Below, piece by piece: positions 25,825-35,187 of a stretch of 64,000 bases of DNA. Location of the stretch: the NCBI RefSeq assembly GCF_041435335.1, contig NZ_CP108430.1, positions 4,371,501-4,435,500 on the forward strand. Direction: 5' to 3'. The translations under genes were made by a program, and so were the position numbers. Positions within the stretch are counted from its first letter, which is position 1. Every line of letters begins with the position of its first letter. This stretch comes from Streptomyces sp. NBC_01283 (GTDB lineage: Bacteria > Actinomycetota > Actinomycetes > Streptomycetales > Streptomycetaceae). The notes below the pieces were generated by a model that was given only the letters and a program-made list of their open reading frames with translations, searched no databases and was not told the origin of the DNA.

Positions 25825-27105
25825 CTACGGCTTGGCTGCCGGGGCTCCCGGGACGCCCTTCGGGGCCGGGGCGGGCTGGGCGGAGAGGAAGGATGCCCAG
25901 CCCTCCTTCGGTGCCTTGCCGACCGGGAGCTTGGTGAGGCGTTCCACGGTCTGCGGGTCCTGGGCGTCGAGCCAGTCGGCGAGTTGGCGGAAGGAGACAC
26001 AGCGCACGTCGCGCTTGGTGCAGACCGACTCGATCGTCTCCTCGATGGCGCGCATGTACGTGCCGCCGTTCCAGGACTCGAAGTGGTTGCCGATGATCAG
26101 CGGGGCGCGGTTGCCCTTGTAGGCGCGGTCGAAGCCCTGGAGCAGGCCGTCGCGCATCTGGTCACCCCAGTACTCGTGCTTGTCGGGGTCGCCCTGGGAC
26201 GTCGTGCCCGACTGGTTCACCATGAAGTTGTAGTCCATGGTCAGCGTCTCGAACTTGCGGCCGGGGACGGGGACCAGCTGCATCGACAGGTCCCAGAGAC
26301 CTTCCTTCTTCTTGGGCCAGACCTGGTTGTTCACGCCGCTGGTGTCGTAGCGGAAGCCCAGGTCGCGGGCCGCCCGCATGAAGTTCTTCTGGCCTTCCAG
26401 GCAGGGCGTGCGGGCGCCGATGAGTTCCTTGTCGTAGTCGAAGGGCAGCGGCTGCGCCTTCTTCGTGCCCGTGTTCGTCTTCCAGCCCTTCACGAAGGAC
26501 TTGGCCTGGTTGATCTCGCTCTTCCAGTCGGCGACCGACCACTGGCCCACGCCGCCGCTGGTGCCGCAGAAGTGGCCGTTGAAGTGGGTGCCGACCTCGT
26601 TGCCCTCGAGCCAGGCGCCGCGGAGCTGGTCCACGGTGTCCTTGATTCCCTTGCGGTCGTTGAAGCCGATGTCCGAACTGCCGGACAGGTGCTGCGGCGG
26701 GTCGTAGAGCTTCCGCTTCGACTCGGGGAGCATGTACACGCCGCTGAGGAAGTACGTCATCGTGGCGTTGTTCCGCTTGGCCACCTTGCGGAAGTGCGAG
26801 AAGAGTTTCTGACTGTCCTCGCCGGCGCCGTCCCAGGAGAAGACGACGAACTGGGGCGGCTTCTGGCCGGGTCTCAGACGGGCGGGCTCGGGCAGGTGCG
26901 GCTGCCGGCCGGTGAAGGCGGTGGAGCCGTCACCGATCAAGCGGACCGCACTCTTGGGGGCCTGGGCGGGGGCTGCCTTCTTGGCGCCCGGTGCGCCCGG
27001 CTTGGCGCCGGTGTCGCCGTGCGAGCAACCGGCCAGTGCGGCGGCGCATGCCACGAGGGCGGCGATGCCCGCGGCGATCCGGTGGATCCTCTGGGTGGCG
27101 GCCAT
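25825..27105 (-). CDS. Polysaccharide deacetylase-like lipoprotein
   Basis: A signal peptide with lipobox LAGC is followed by a Pro/Ala/Lys linker and a barrel-like domain of about 350 residues. FVVFSWDGAGEDSQ, GNEVGTHFNGHFCG and IIGNHFESWNGG occupy the places of NodB catalytic and metal-binding segments, with the usual Asp-Asp replaced. Family members act on extracellular or cell-wall polysaccharide, but the altered motif makes activity uncertain. The start is ATG at 27105. The gene converges on the CooC-like ATPase gene with only three bases between stops. Confidence 0.75.
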   Translation of the reverse strand: MAATQRIHRIAAGIAALVACAAALAGCSHGDTGAKPGAPGAKKAAPAQAPKSAVRLIGDGSTAFTGRQPHLPEPARLRPGQKPPQFVVFSWDGAGEDSQKLFSHFRKVAKRNNATMTYFLSGVYMLPESKRKLYDPPQHLSGSSDIGFNDRKGIKDTVDQLRGAWLEGNEVGTHFNGHFCGTSGGVGQWSVADWKSEINQAKSFVKGWKTNTGTKKAQPLPFDYDKELIGARTPCLEGQKNFMRAARDLGFRYDTSGVNNQVWPKKKEGLWDLSMQLVPVPGRKFETLTMDYNFMVNQSGTTSQGDPDKHEYWGDQMRDGLLQGFDRAYKGNRAPLIIGNHFESWNGGTYMRAIEETIESVCTKRDVRCVSFRQLADWLDAQDPQTVERLTKLPVGKAPKEGWASFLSAQPAPAPKGVPGAPAAKP

Positions 27106-27505
27106 CTTCCGCCCACCTTCTTCCTTCAGTCGGCTTCGAATCGGGGCACTCCCCGCAGAGGCGCTGCGGGGAGCCCACGAGGGCGCGCTTCAGGTGTCAT
27201 CACCGGGGACGATTGAGCAGTATTTGCCCGGTAATGACCCACAGCGCCGCCAACGTCGCACGGAGACTCCGGGCAGACGTTCCGACAAGCCGATGAATAG
27301 CTTTATTCACCCTTCAGGGTGATCTAGTGCCCCATTTGCTCCACTTGTCTATCCGAGACCTTTACTCTCCATTACGATTCATTTACCGAGAGTTGAGATA
27401 TCCCGCCGCTGCAACGCCGTGACCCACGGCCGCGACCCGCCCTCCGGAGACCCCCGGAGGACCCCTAGTTCCGCGACCGCGCTGCCCCGGAGGAGACGGG
27501 AAACC
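27106..27505. other. 400-bp divergent intergenic region
   Basis: The region separates the lipoprotein (minus) from the SulP-carbonic anhydrase gene (plus). It is distinctly A/T-richer than its surroundings between about 27280 and 27400. TCACCC-TTCA-GGGTGA forms a small hairpin at 27307-27322. I see no coding sequence; promoters for both genes must lie here. Confidence 0.5.
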
Positions 27506-29869
27506 ATGTCTGCCTGCGTCCCCACCCATGCCACCGACTCGGCCCACGCCTCACGCGACCACGAGCCCCACGGGCCGCCGCCCGGCAAGTTCCGCAAGAT
27601 CCGTAAGTTCCGCATCGCCGGCGCCGACGTGTCCGCGTCGATCGCCGTCTTCCTGATCGCCCTGCCCCTGTCCCTCGGTATCGCGCTCGCCACCGGAGCG
27701 CCGCTCCAGGCAGGCCTCGTCGCCGCCGCCGTCGGCGGTCTGGTCGCCGGATGGATCGGCGGATCGCCGCTGCAGGTCAGTGGCCCCGCCGCAGGGCTCA
27801 CGGTCGTCACCGCCGACCTCATCCACCAGTACGGCTGGCGGACCACCTGCGCCATCACCGTCCTGGCCGGAATCGCCCAACTGGGCCTCGGCTGCCTGCG
27901 CGTGGCCCGCTCGGCGCTGGCCGTCAGCCCCGCCGTCGTGCACGGCATGCTGGCCGGCATCGGGGTCACCATCGCCGTAGCCCAGCTGCACATCGTGCTC
28001 GGCGGGACCCCGCAGAGCGCCGTGCTCGACAACCTCCGTGCGCTGCCCGCCCAGTTGGCGAAGCCGCAGCCGTCCGCGCTGTCCATCAGCGTGCTGACCC
28101 TCGCGGTGCTGCTGCTCTGGCCCCGGATCCCGGGCCGTGCGGGCAGAGCCCTGCGTGTCGTACCGGCCCCCCTGGTCTCCGTCGCCGTAGCGACGGCCGT
28201 CGCCGCGGTCGCCGGGCTGAGCGTGGCCAAGGTCGACCTGCCGTCGTGGAGCAGTCACGCCCTGGCAGGCCTGCCCCGAGGGCCCGTTCTCGGGCTCGTC
28301 GCCGCCGTCCTCACCGTCACGCTGGTCTGCAGCGTGCAGTCACTGCTCGGCGCCGTCGCCGTGGACAAGCTCGTCTCCGGGCGGCGCGATCCGCGGGCCG
28401 GCGGCATCCGCTCCGACCTCAACCGCGAGCTGCTGGGCCAGGGTGCCGCCAACGCCGTGTCCGGAGCGCTCGGCGGGCTCCCGGTCGCCGGGGTCGCGGT
28501 GCGCAGCGTGGCCAATGTGCGGGCCGGTGCCGTCAGCCGGAACTCCACGATGCTGCACGGCGTTTGGGTAGTACTGGCCGCCGCCCTGATGGTCCCTCTG
28601 CTGGAGCTGATCCCGCTCGCCGCGCTCGCCGCCCTGGTGATGGCGGTCGGCATCCAGATGGTGAACCTGAACCACATCCGCACCATCACCCGCCACCGCG
28701 AGATCCTCGTGTACTCCGCCACGATCCTCGGCGTGATCTGCTTCGGGGTGCTCGAAGGCGTGATGCTCGGCGTCGCCGTGGCCGTGGCCGTCGCGCTGCA
28801 CCGCCTCGCCCGCACCCGGATCACCCACACCGAGGAGGACGGGGTCCACCACGTGCGCGTGCGCGGGCAGCTGACCTTCCTCGCCGTGCCGCGCCTCAGC
28901 AGGGCGCTGCATCTCGTGCCCCACGGGGCGTCCACCATCGTCGAGTTGGACGGATCGTTCATGGACCACGCGGCGTTCGAAGCGCTGCAGTGCTGGCAGG
29001 ACGCGCACACCGCGCAGGGCGGCACCGTCGAGGTGACCGGGCGCGCCGGGACGCGCATCGCCGAGCCCGCCAGCGCGTCGCACTCCTGCTGCCGGCCCTG
29101 GACGGCCTGGCGCAACCACCACTGCGACCGGCCCCAGGAAGCACACCATGGCGAGGGACGGCCCAGCGCGCACCAACTGGAGAGCGGCATCAGCGCGTTC
29201 CAGCGGAACACGGCGCCGCATGTGCGAGGGGAGCTGGCCCGGCTCGCACGCGACGGACAGCAGCCCTCGCAGCTCTTCCTGACCTGCGCCGACTCCCGGC
29301 TCGTCACGTCGATGATCACGTCGAGCGGCCCCGGCGACCTCTTCGTCGTACGCAACGTCGGGAACCTGGTGCCGCTGCCGGGCGCCGAGAGCGGCGACGA
29401 CTCGGTGGCCGCGGCGATCGAGTACGCGGTGGACGTACTGAAGGTGCGGTCCATCACCGTGTGCGGGCACTCCGGGTGCGGGGCGATGCAGGCGCTGCTC
29501 ACCACGCCGCCCGGGGGCACCCAGACGCCCCTGAAGCGGTGGCTGCGGCACGGCATGCCGAGCCTTGAGCGCATGGCGGCCCACGAGGACGAGGGCTGGG
29601 CGCGGCTGGCCGGGCGGGCACCTGCCGACGCCGTCGAGCAGCTCTGTCTGACCAACGTGGTCCAGCAGCTGGAGCACCTGCGCGGGCACGAGGCCGTGGC
29701 GCGGCGCATGGCCGAGGGCTCCCTCGAACTGCACGGCATGTACTTCCACGTCGGCGAGGCGCAGGCCTATCTCCTGACGGAGAGTCCGGACGACGTATTC
29801 GACCAGGTGACGCCGTCACCGCAGCAGGGAACACCCCGCGAGGAGCCGCCCACCCGAGTAAAGGTCTAA
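27506..29869 (+). CDS. SulP anion transporter-STAS-beta carbonic anhydrase fusion
   Basis: This 787-residue membrane protein has SulP transporter segments up to about residue 440, a STAS domain at about 450-520 and a soluble beta-carbonic anhydrase at about 570-760. The anhydrase has the zinc set and dyad: Cys and Asp-Arg in TCADSRLV, then CGHSGCGAM. Such fusions are thought to take up bicarbonate (or export it) and interconvert it with CO2 at the membrane. The ATG at 27506 follows GGAGGAG, so I reject the longer frame from 27419. A short Cys/His-rich linker joins STAS to the anhydrase. The acs gene follows 91 bp later. Confidence 0.9.
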   Translation: MSACVPTHATDSAHASRDHEPHGPPPGKFRKIRKFRIAGADVSASIAVFLIALPLSLGIALATGAPLQAGLVAAAVGGLVAGWIGGSPLQVSGPAAGLTVVTADLIHQYGWRTTCAITVLAGIAQLGLGCLRVARSALAVSPAVVHGMLAGIGVTIAVAQLHIVLGGTPQSAVLDNLRALPAQLAKPQPSALSISVLTLAVLLLWPRIPGRAGRALRVVPAPLVSVAVATAVAAVAGLSVAKVDLPSWSSHALAGLPRGPVLGLVAAVLTVTLVCSVQSLLGAVAVDKLVSGRRDPRAGGIRSDLNRELLGQGAANAVSGALGGLPVAGVAVRSVANVRAGAVSRNSTMLHGVWVVLAAALMVPLLELIPLAALAALVMAVGIQMVNLNHIRTITRHREILVYSATILGVICFGVLEGVMLGVAVAVAVALHRLARTRITHTEEDGVHHVRVRGQLTFLAVPRLSRALHLVPHGASTIVELDGSFMDHAAFEALQCWQDAHTAQGGTVEVTGRAGTRIAEPASASHSCCRPWTAWRNHHCDRPQEAHHGEGRPSAHQLESGISAFQRNTAPHVRGELARLARDGQQPSQLFLTCADSRLVTSMITSSGPGDLFVVRNVGNLVPLPGAESGDDSVAAAIEYAVDVLKVRSITVCGHSGCGAMQALLTTPPGGTQTPLKRWLRHGMPSLERMAAHEDEGWARLAGRAPADAVEQLCLTNVVQQLEHLRGHEAVARRMAEGSLELHGMYFHVGEAQAYLLTESPDDVFDQVTPSPQQGTPREEPPTRVKV

Positions 29870-29960
29870 ACCAATTTTCGGCAGCCTCTTGTCACCAGGG
29901 GTTCGGGTCTGATGAGCTGTGGCTTTGGACACAACGGACACCCTGGGAATGGGAGATGTC

Positions 29961-31922
29961 GTGAGCAACGAAAGCCTGGCCAACCTTCTTAAGGAAGAGC
30001 GAAGGTTCGCGCCGCCGGCCGACCTGGCGGCCAACGCCAACGTCACCGCGGAGGCGTACGAACAGGCCAAGGCTGACCGACTCGGCTTCTGGGCCGAGCA
30101 GGCCCGCCGGCTGACCTGGGCCACTGAACCGACCGAGACGCTCGACTGGTCGAACCCGCCGTTCGCGAAGTGGTTCGCCGACGGGAAGCTCAACGTCGCG
30201 TACAACTGCGTGGACCGCCATGTGGAGGCCGGGAACGGCGACCGTGTGGCGATCCACTTCGAGGGTGAGCCCGGCGACAGCCGGGCCATCACCTATGCCG
30301 AGCTCAAGGACGAGGTGAGCCGGGCCGCCAACGCGCTGACCGAGCTCGGCGTCCGGCAGGGCGACCGCGTCGCCGTCTATCTGCCGATGATCCCCGAGGC
30401 CGTCGTGTCGATGCTGGCCTGTGCCCGCATCGGCGCCGCGCACTCCGTGGTCTTCGGCGGGTTCTCCGCCGACGCCATCGCCACGCGCGTGAAGGACGCC
30501 GACGCCAAGGTCGTCATCACCTCCGACGGCGGCTACCGCAGGGGCAAGCCCGCCGCCCTGAAGCCCGCGGTCGACGACGCCGTGTCGCGCGAGGGGAGCT
30601 CCGTCGAGCACGTCCTCGTCGTGCGCCGCACCGGCCAGGACGTGGCGTGGACCGAGGGCCGTGACGTGTGGTGGCACGAGCTCACCGAGCGCCAGTCCGC
30701 CGAGCACACGCCCGAGGCCTTCGACGCCGAGAACCCGCTCTTCATCCTCTACACGTCGGGCACGACGGGTAAGCCGAAGGGCATCCTCCACACCTCCGGC
30801 GGCTATCTGACGCAGGCCGCGTACACCCACCACGCCGTCTTCGACCTCAAGCCGGAGACCGACGTCTACTGGTGCACGGCCGACATCGGCTGGGTCACCG
30901 GGCACTCGTACATCACGTACGGCCCGCTGGCGAACGGCGCGACGCAGGTCATGTACGAGGGCACGCCCGACACCCCGCACCAGGGGCGCTTCTGGGAGAT
31001 CGTCCAGAAGTACGGCGTGACGATCCTCTACACGGCGCCGACGGCGATCCGTACGTTCATGAAGTGGGGCGACGACATCCCCGCGAAGTTCGACCTCAGC
31101 AGCCTGCGGGTCCTCGGGTCGGTCGGTGAGCCGATCAACCCCGAGGCCTGGATGTGGTACCGGAAGAACATCGGCGCCGACACGTGCCCCATCGTGGACA
31201 CCTGGTGGCAGACCGAGACCGGCGCGATGATGATCTCGCCGCTGCCGGGCGTGACCGAGACCAAGCCGGGAAGCGCCCAGCGCGCGCTGCCGGGCATCTC
31301 CGCGACCGTCGTCGACGACGAGGCGCGCGAAGTGCCGGACGGCGGTGGCGGCTACCTCGTCCTGACCGAGCCGTGGCCCTCGATGCTGCGGACCATCTGG
31401 GGCGACGACCAGCGCTTCATCGACACGTACTGGTCGCGCTTCGAGGGCAAGTACTTCGCCGGTGACGGCGCCAAGAAGGACGACGACGGCGACATCTGGC
31501 TCCTCGGCCGGGTGGACGACGTGATGCTCGTGTCCGGGCACAACATCTCCACCACCGAGGTCGAGTCGGCGCTCGTCTCGCACCCGTCGGTCGCCGAGGC
31601 GGCGGTCGTGGGCGCGGCGGACGAGACCACCGGCCAGGCCATCGTCGCGTTCGTGATCCTGCGGGGCACGGCCAACGCCGACGACGAGGGCCTCGTGGCG
31701 GACCTGCGCAACCACGTGGGCACGGCCCTGGGGCCGATCGCCAAGCCGAAGCGGGTCCTTCCGGTGGCCGAGCTGCCGAAGACGCGGTCCGGGAAGATCA
31801 TGCGGCGCCTGCTCCGGGACGTCGCCGAGAACCGCGAGCTGGGAGACGTCACCACGCTCACGGACTCCTCCGTGATGGACCTCATCCAGACCAAGCTGCC
31901 GGCCGCGCCGAGCGAGGACTGA
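29961..31922 (+). CDS. acs: Acetyl-CoA synthetase
   Basis: This enzyme activates acetate to acetyl-CoA via acetyl-AMP. Its 653 residues include the adenylation loop YTSGTTGKPKG, DIGWVTGHSYI, WWQTETG, the hinge region GRVDDVMLVSGHN and the C-terminal TRSGKIMRR, whose Lys is the known acetylation switch reversed by sirtuins. I chose GTG at 29961 (SNESLANLLK next) because GGGAG lies just upstream; an ATG at 29919 is in frame but gives an unusual extension. A terminator follows at 31954-31988. Confidence 0.96.
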   Translation: MSNESLANLLKEERRFAPPADLAANANVTAEAYEQAKADRLGFWAEQARRLTWATEPTETLDWSNPPFAKWFADGKLNVAYNCVDRHVEAGNGDRVAIHFEGEPGDSRAITYAELKDEVSRAANALTELGVRQGDRVAVYLPMIPEAVVSMLACARIGAAHSVVFGGFSADAIATRVKDADAKVVITSDGGYRRGKPAALKPAVDDAVSREGSSVEHVLVVRRTGQDVAWTEGRDVWWHELTERQSAEHTPEAFDAENPLFILYTSGTTGKPKGILHTSGGYLTQAAYTHHAVFDLKPETDVYWCTADIGWVTGHSYITYGPLANGATQVMYEGTPDTPHQGRFWEIVQKYGVTILYTAPTAIRTFMKWGDDIPAKFDLSSLRVLGSVGEPINPEAWMWYRKNIGADTCPIVDTWWQTETGAMMISPLPGVTETKPGSAQRALPGISATVVDDEAREVPDGGGGYLVLTEPWPSMLRTIWGDDQRFIDTYWSRFEGKYFAGDGAKKDDDGDIWLLGRVDDVMLVSGHNISTTEVESALVSHPSVAEAAVVGAADETTGQAIVAFVILRGTANADDEGLVADLRNHVGTALGPIAKPKRVLPVAELPKTRSGKIMRRLLRDVAENRELGDVTTLTDSSVMDLIQTKLPAAPSED

Positions 31923-31953
31923 TCCACCGGGGCACCTCGTGCCCCATGCGCCG

Positions 31954-31988
31954 AAGGGCCGTCCGGCATCGCGCCGGATGGCCCTTTT
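31954..31988 (+). terminator. Rho-independent terminator after acs
   Basis: AAGGGCCGTCCGGC pairs with GCCGGATGGCCCTT through a five-base loop and is followed by TTTT. It lies 32 bases beyond the acs stop. Confidence 0.8.
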
Positions 31989-32168
31989 GCGCATAAAGTG
32001 ACGATCACCGGATGGGCTCGCGCACCCCAAGGACACGTTAGGTACGCTAAGGACCGCGTCAACAACGCGACAAGAAGTCACGACACGAAGTACACGAAGC
32101 ATCTGGGTGCGCCGGGAAGTCTGGTCGGCAAGTGTTTTGTCCTGCCTACCGACCGGAGGTCGACCCCC

Positions 32169-33578
32169 GTGGCCGCGCCCGCACCCAGCAACGCACCCCA
32201 GAACAACCGCAAGGTCCTCGGACGGCTCTCGCTGCCCGAGCGGAACTTCGTCGCGAACGCGCTGCGTGCCGAGACCGTCGGTGGTGTCCTCCTCCTCGTC
32301 GCCGCCGTCACCGCACTGATCTGGGCGAACACCGCCGGCGGTTCGTACGCGTCCGTGAGCGGTTTCCACCTGGGACCCAGCGCCCTCGGCCTCGACCTCT
32401 CCATCCAGCACTGGGCGGCCGACGGACTGCTCGCCGTCTTCTTCTTCGTCGCCGGGATCGAACTCAAGCGTGAGCTGGTCGCGGGCGATCTGAGCGACCC
32501 CAAGGCCGCCGCGCTGCCCGTCGTCGCCGCGCTCTGCGGCATGGCCGTACCCGCGCTCGTGTACTTCACGGTCAACACGGTCGGCGGCGGATCCATGGAC
32601 GGCTGGGCGGTGCCGACCGCCACGGACATCGCCTTCGCGCTCGCCGTCCTCGCGGTCATCGGCACCTCGCTGCCGTCCGCCCTGCGCGCCTTCCTGCTCA
32701 CCCTCGCCGTCGTCGACGACCTCTTCGCGATCCTGATCATCGCGGTGTTCTTCACCAGCGACCTCAACTTCGCGGCGCTCGGCGGCGCCGTCATCGGCCT
32801 CGCGGTCTTCTGGCTGCTGCTCCGCAAGGGCGTACGCGGCTGGTACGTCTACGTTCCGCTGGCCCTGGTGATCTGGGGGCTGATGTACAACAGCGGCATC
32901 CACGCCACGATCGCCGGTGTCGCCATGGGCCTGATGCTCCGCTGCACCCGCCGCGAGGGCGAGGAGCACTCCCCGGGCGAGCACATCGAACACCTTGTGC
33001 GCCCCCTCTCCGCAGGACTCGCCGTACCGCTGTTCGCGCTGTTCAGCGCCGGTGTCGTGGTGTCGGGCGGCGCCCTGGGGGACGTCTTCACCAGGCCGGA
33101 GACACTCGGTGTCGTCCTCGGGCTCGTGGTCGGCAAGGCAGTCGGCATCTTCGGCGGCACCTGGCTCGCGGCGCGGTTCACCAAGGCCGAACTCAACGAC
33201 GAGCTCGCCTGGCCGGACGTGTTCGCGGTCGCCTCGCTGGCCGGCATCGGCTTCACCGTCTCGCTCCTGATCGGTGAACTCGCCTTCACCGAGGACCCGC
33301 TGCTCACCGGTGAGATCAAGGCAGCCGTCCTGATGGGCTCTCTCATCGCGGCCGTGCTCTCCGGGATCCTGCTCAAGGTGCGCAACGCCCGCTACCGCGC
33401 GCTGTACGACGCCGAGGAGCGCGACGACGACCTCGACGGCATCCCTGACGTGTACGAACAGGACAAGCCGGAGTACCACCTGCGGATGGCCGCGATCTAC
33501 GAAAAGAAAGCCGCCGAGCACCGCAGGCTTGCCGAAGTGTCGGCCGGGGCACGCGCCGATGACGAGGGTCCGGCATGA
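32169..33578 (+). CDS. nhaA: Na+/H+ antiporter NhaA
   Basis: This electrogenic antiporter exchanges H+ for Na+ at the cytoplasmic membrane. Its 469 residues have about 12 hydrophobic segments, and the essential Asp pair is visible in LAVVDDLFAILII. GIELKREL and the TATDIAFALAVL helix are also typical. A C-terminal soluble tail of about 55 residues, rich in charge (EERDDDLDGIPDVYEQ), goes beyond the usual length. GTG at 32169 is chosen because GGAGGT lies eight bases upstream. The gene follows acs with a terminator and its own A/T-rich leader between. Confidence 0.94.
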   Translation: MAAPAPSNAPQNNRKVLGRLSLPERNFVANALRAETVGGVLLLVAAVTALIWANTAGGSYASVSGFHLGPSALGLDLSIQHWAADGLLAVFFFVAGIELKRELVAGDLSDPKAAALPVVAALCGMAVPALVYFTVNTVGGGSMDGWAVPTATDIAFALAVLAVIGTSLPSALRAFLLTLAVVDDLFAILIIAVFFTSDLNFAALGGAVIGLAVFWLLLRKGVRGWYVYVPLALVIWGLMYNSGIHATIAGVAMGLMLRCTRREGEEHSPGEHIEHLVRPLSAGLAVPLFALFSAGVVVSGGALGDVFTRPETLGVVLGLVVGKAVGIFGGTWLAARFTKAELNDELAWPDVFAVASLAGIGFTVSLLIGELAFTEDPLLTGEIKAAVLMGSLIAAVLSGILLKVRNARYRALYDAEERDDDLDGIPDVYEQDKPEYHLRMAAIYEKKAAEHRRLAEVSAGARADDEGPA

Positions 33579-33676
33579 TCTGAGCAGACTTGACTGCGCA
33601 GACTGAGCTGAGCGGTCGTACCGGAACAGACGTATGTGAGCAGGCTTACGCAGGCTTACGGAGAAGGGGAGAAGCG

Positions 33677-34183
33677 ATGAGCGCACCCGACGGGCCCGTC
33701 GGCACCGAACGCAGCCTCGGCCAGCTGGTCTCCACGGCGACCAGCGAGATGTCCGCGCTGGTGCACGACGAGATCGCGCTGGCCAAGGCCCAGCTGCGGC
33801 AGGACGTCAAGCGGGGTGCGGTCGGCGGCGCCGCGTTCGCCGCGGCGGGGACGGTGCTGATCTTCTCGCTGCCGATGCTGAGCTTCGCCCTGGCGTACGG
33901 CATCCGCACCTGGAGCGGATGGAACATGGCGATCTGCTTCCTGCTCTCCTTCGCGGCGAACGTGCTGGTCGCGGGGGTGCTCGCGCTGATCGGCGTCGTC
34001 TTCGCGAAGAAGGCCAAGAAGGGCAAGGGGCCGCAGAAGGCCGCCGCGTCGGCCAAGGAGACGGCTGCCGTACTGCAGAACGTCAAGCCGCACCCGCGTT
34101 CGGTGGGCCCCGCGCCCGCCGTGGGAGCCACCCTCGACCGTGTCGGTGACAAGGCTTCGGCTGTGGCACGCTCGTCTTCATGA
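33677..34183 (+). CDS. Phage-holin-family (DUF1469) membrane protein
   Basis: This 168-residue protein begins with an amphipathic segment (LVSTATSEMSALVHDEIALAKAQL) and has two hydrophobic helices at about 55-78 and 85-110, then a Lys/Ala-rich tail. This is the actinobacterial holin-like superfamily; members are housekeeping and not phage-derived, with unclear function. The ATG at 33677 follows GGAGAAGGGGAG. Its stop overlaps the next gene's ATG (ATGA). The neighbour order matches mycobacterial Rv3669-ephE. Confidence 0.82.
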   Translation: MSAPDGPVGTERSLGQLVSTATSEMSALVHDEIALAKAQLRQDVKRGAVGGAAFAAAGTVLIFSLPMLSFALAYGIRTWSGWNMAICFLLSFAANVLVAGVLALIGVVFAKKAKKGKGPQKAAASAKETAAVLQNVKPHPRSVGPAPAVGATLDRVGDKASAVARSSS

Positions 34184-35127
34184 CGGACCCTGCCACGCCC
34201 GCCCCCCATCCGGCCCAACCGACGTCACTCGTACGCATCGAAGGACCGTGGACCCACCGGGACGTCGCCGCCAACGGCGCCCGTTTCCACATCGCCGAGA
34301 TGGGCGACGGGCCGCTCGTGCTGCTCCTGCACGGCTTTCCGCAGTTCTGGTGGACCTGGCGGCACCAGATGGTGGCGCTCGCCGACGCGGGCTTCCGTGC
34401 GGTCGCGATGGACCTGCGGGGCGTGGGCGGCAGCGACCGTACGCCGCGCGGTTACGACCCGGCGAACCTCGCGCTCGACATCACGGGCGTCGTGCGGTCG
34501 CTCGGCGAGCCGGATGCCGCGCTCGTCGGGCACGACCTGGGCGGGTACCTCGCGTGGACGGCGGCCGTGATGCGGCCCAAGCTGGTGCGCCGCCTCGCCG
34601 TCTCCTCGATGCCGCACCCGCGGCGCTGGCGCTCGGCGATGCTTTCGGACCGGAAGCAGACCTCCGCGGCCTCGTACGTGTGGGGCTTCCAGCGGCCGTG
34701 GGTGCCGGAGCGTCAACTCGTCGCCGATGACGCCGCTCTGGTGGGGCGTCTGGTGCGGGACTGGTCGGGTCCGCGGCTTCCGGACGACGAGTCGGTGGAG
34801 ACGTACCGCCGTGCCATGACGATCCCGTCGACGGCGCACTGCTCGGTCGAGCCGTACCGCTGGATGGTGCGGTCGATGGCCCGTCCTGACGGCATCCAGT
34901 TCAACCGGCGCATGAAGCGCCCCGTACGGGTTCCCACGCTGCATCTGCACGGCTCGCTGGACCCCGTGATGCGCACGCGCAGCGCGGCCGGCTCGGGCGA
35001 GTACGTCGAAGCGCCTTACCGGTGGCGGCTGTTCGACGGTCTGGGGCACTTCCCGCAGGAGGAGGACCCTGTCGCCTTCTCCACCGAGCTGGTGAACTGG
35101 CTGAAGGATCCCGAGCCGGACCGGTAG
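34180..35127 (+). CDS. Alpha/beta hydrolase, epoxide-hydrolase type
   Basis: This 315-residue hydrolase has an oxyanion-hole motif HGFPQFWWTW, the nucleophile elbow VGHDLGGYLAW (Asp, as in epoxide hydrolases and dehalogenases) and the catalytic His in DGLGHFPQEED. It is the likely counterpart of mycobacterial EphE. Substrate unknown. Translation is coupled to the upstream holin-like gene by an ATGA overlap. A set of 12-bp repeats begins 13 bp after its stop. Confidence 0.88.
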   Translation: MTDPATPAPHPAQPTSLVRIEGPWTHRDVAANGARFHIAEMGDGPLVLLLHGFPQFWWTWRHQMVALADAGFRAVAMDLRGVGGSDRTPRGYDPANLALDITGVVRSLGEPDAALVGHDLGGYLAWTAAVMRPKLVRRLAVSSMPHPRRWRSAMLSDRKQTSAASYVWGFQRPWVPERQLVADDAALVGRLVRDWSGPRLPDDESVETYRRAMTIPSTAHCSVEPYRWMVRSMARPDGIQFNRRMKRPVRVPTLHLHGSLDPVMRTRSAAGSGEYVEAPYRWRLFDGLGHFPQEEDPVAFSTELVNWLKDPEPDR

Positions 35128-35139
35128 GCCGCGCGGGGC

Positions 35140-35187
35140 CCTGAACGAGGCCCTGAACGAGGTCCTGCGCGAGGTCCTGAAGCAGGG
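35140..35187. repeat. Four 12-bp tandem repeats
   Basis: Units CCTGAACGAGGC, CCTGAACGAGGT, CCTGCGCGAGGT and CCTGAAGCAGGG follow each other without gaps just after the hydrolase stop. Confidence 0.8.

Noticed and set aside
29892..33686. 1264-codon minus-strand frame
   Set aside because: It is the antisense of acs and nhaA with no recognisable domain.
33677..34183. Prophage holin
   Set aside because: The holin-like family is a housekeeping membrane protein in actinobacteria, and no phage genes are near.
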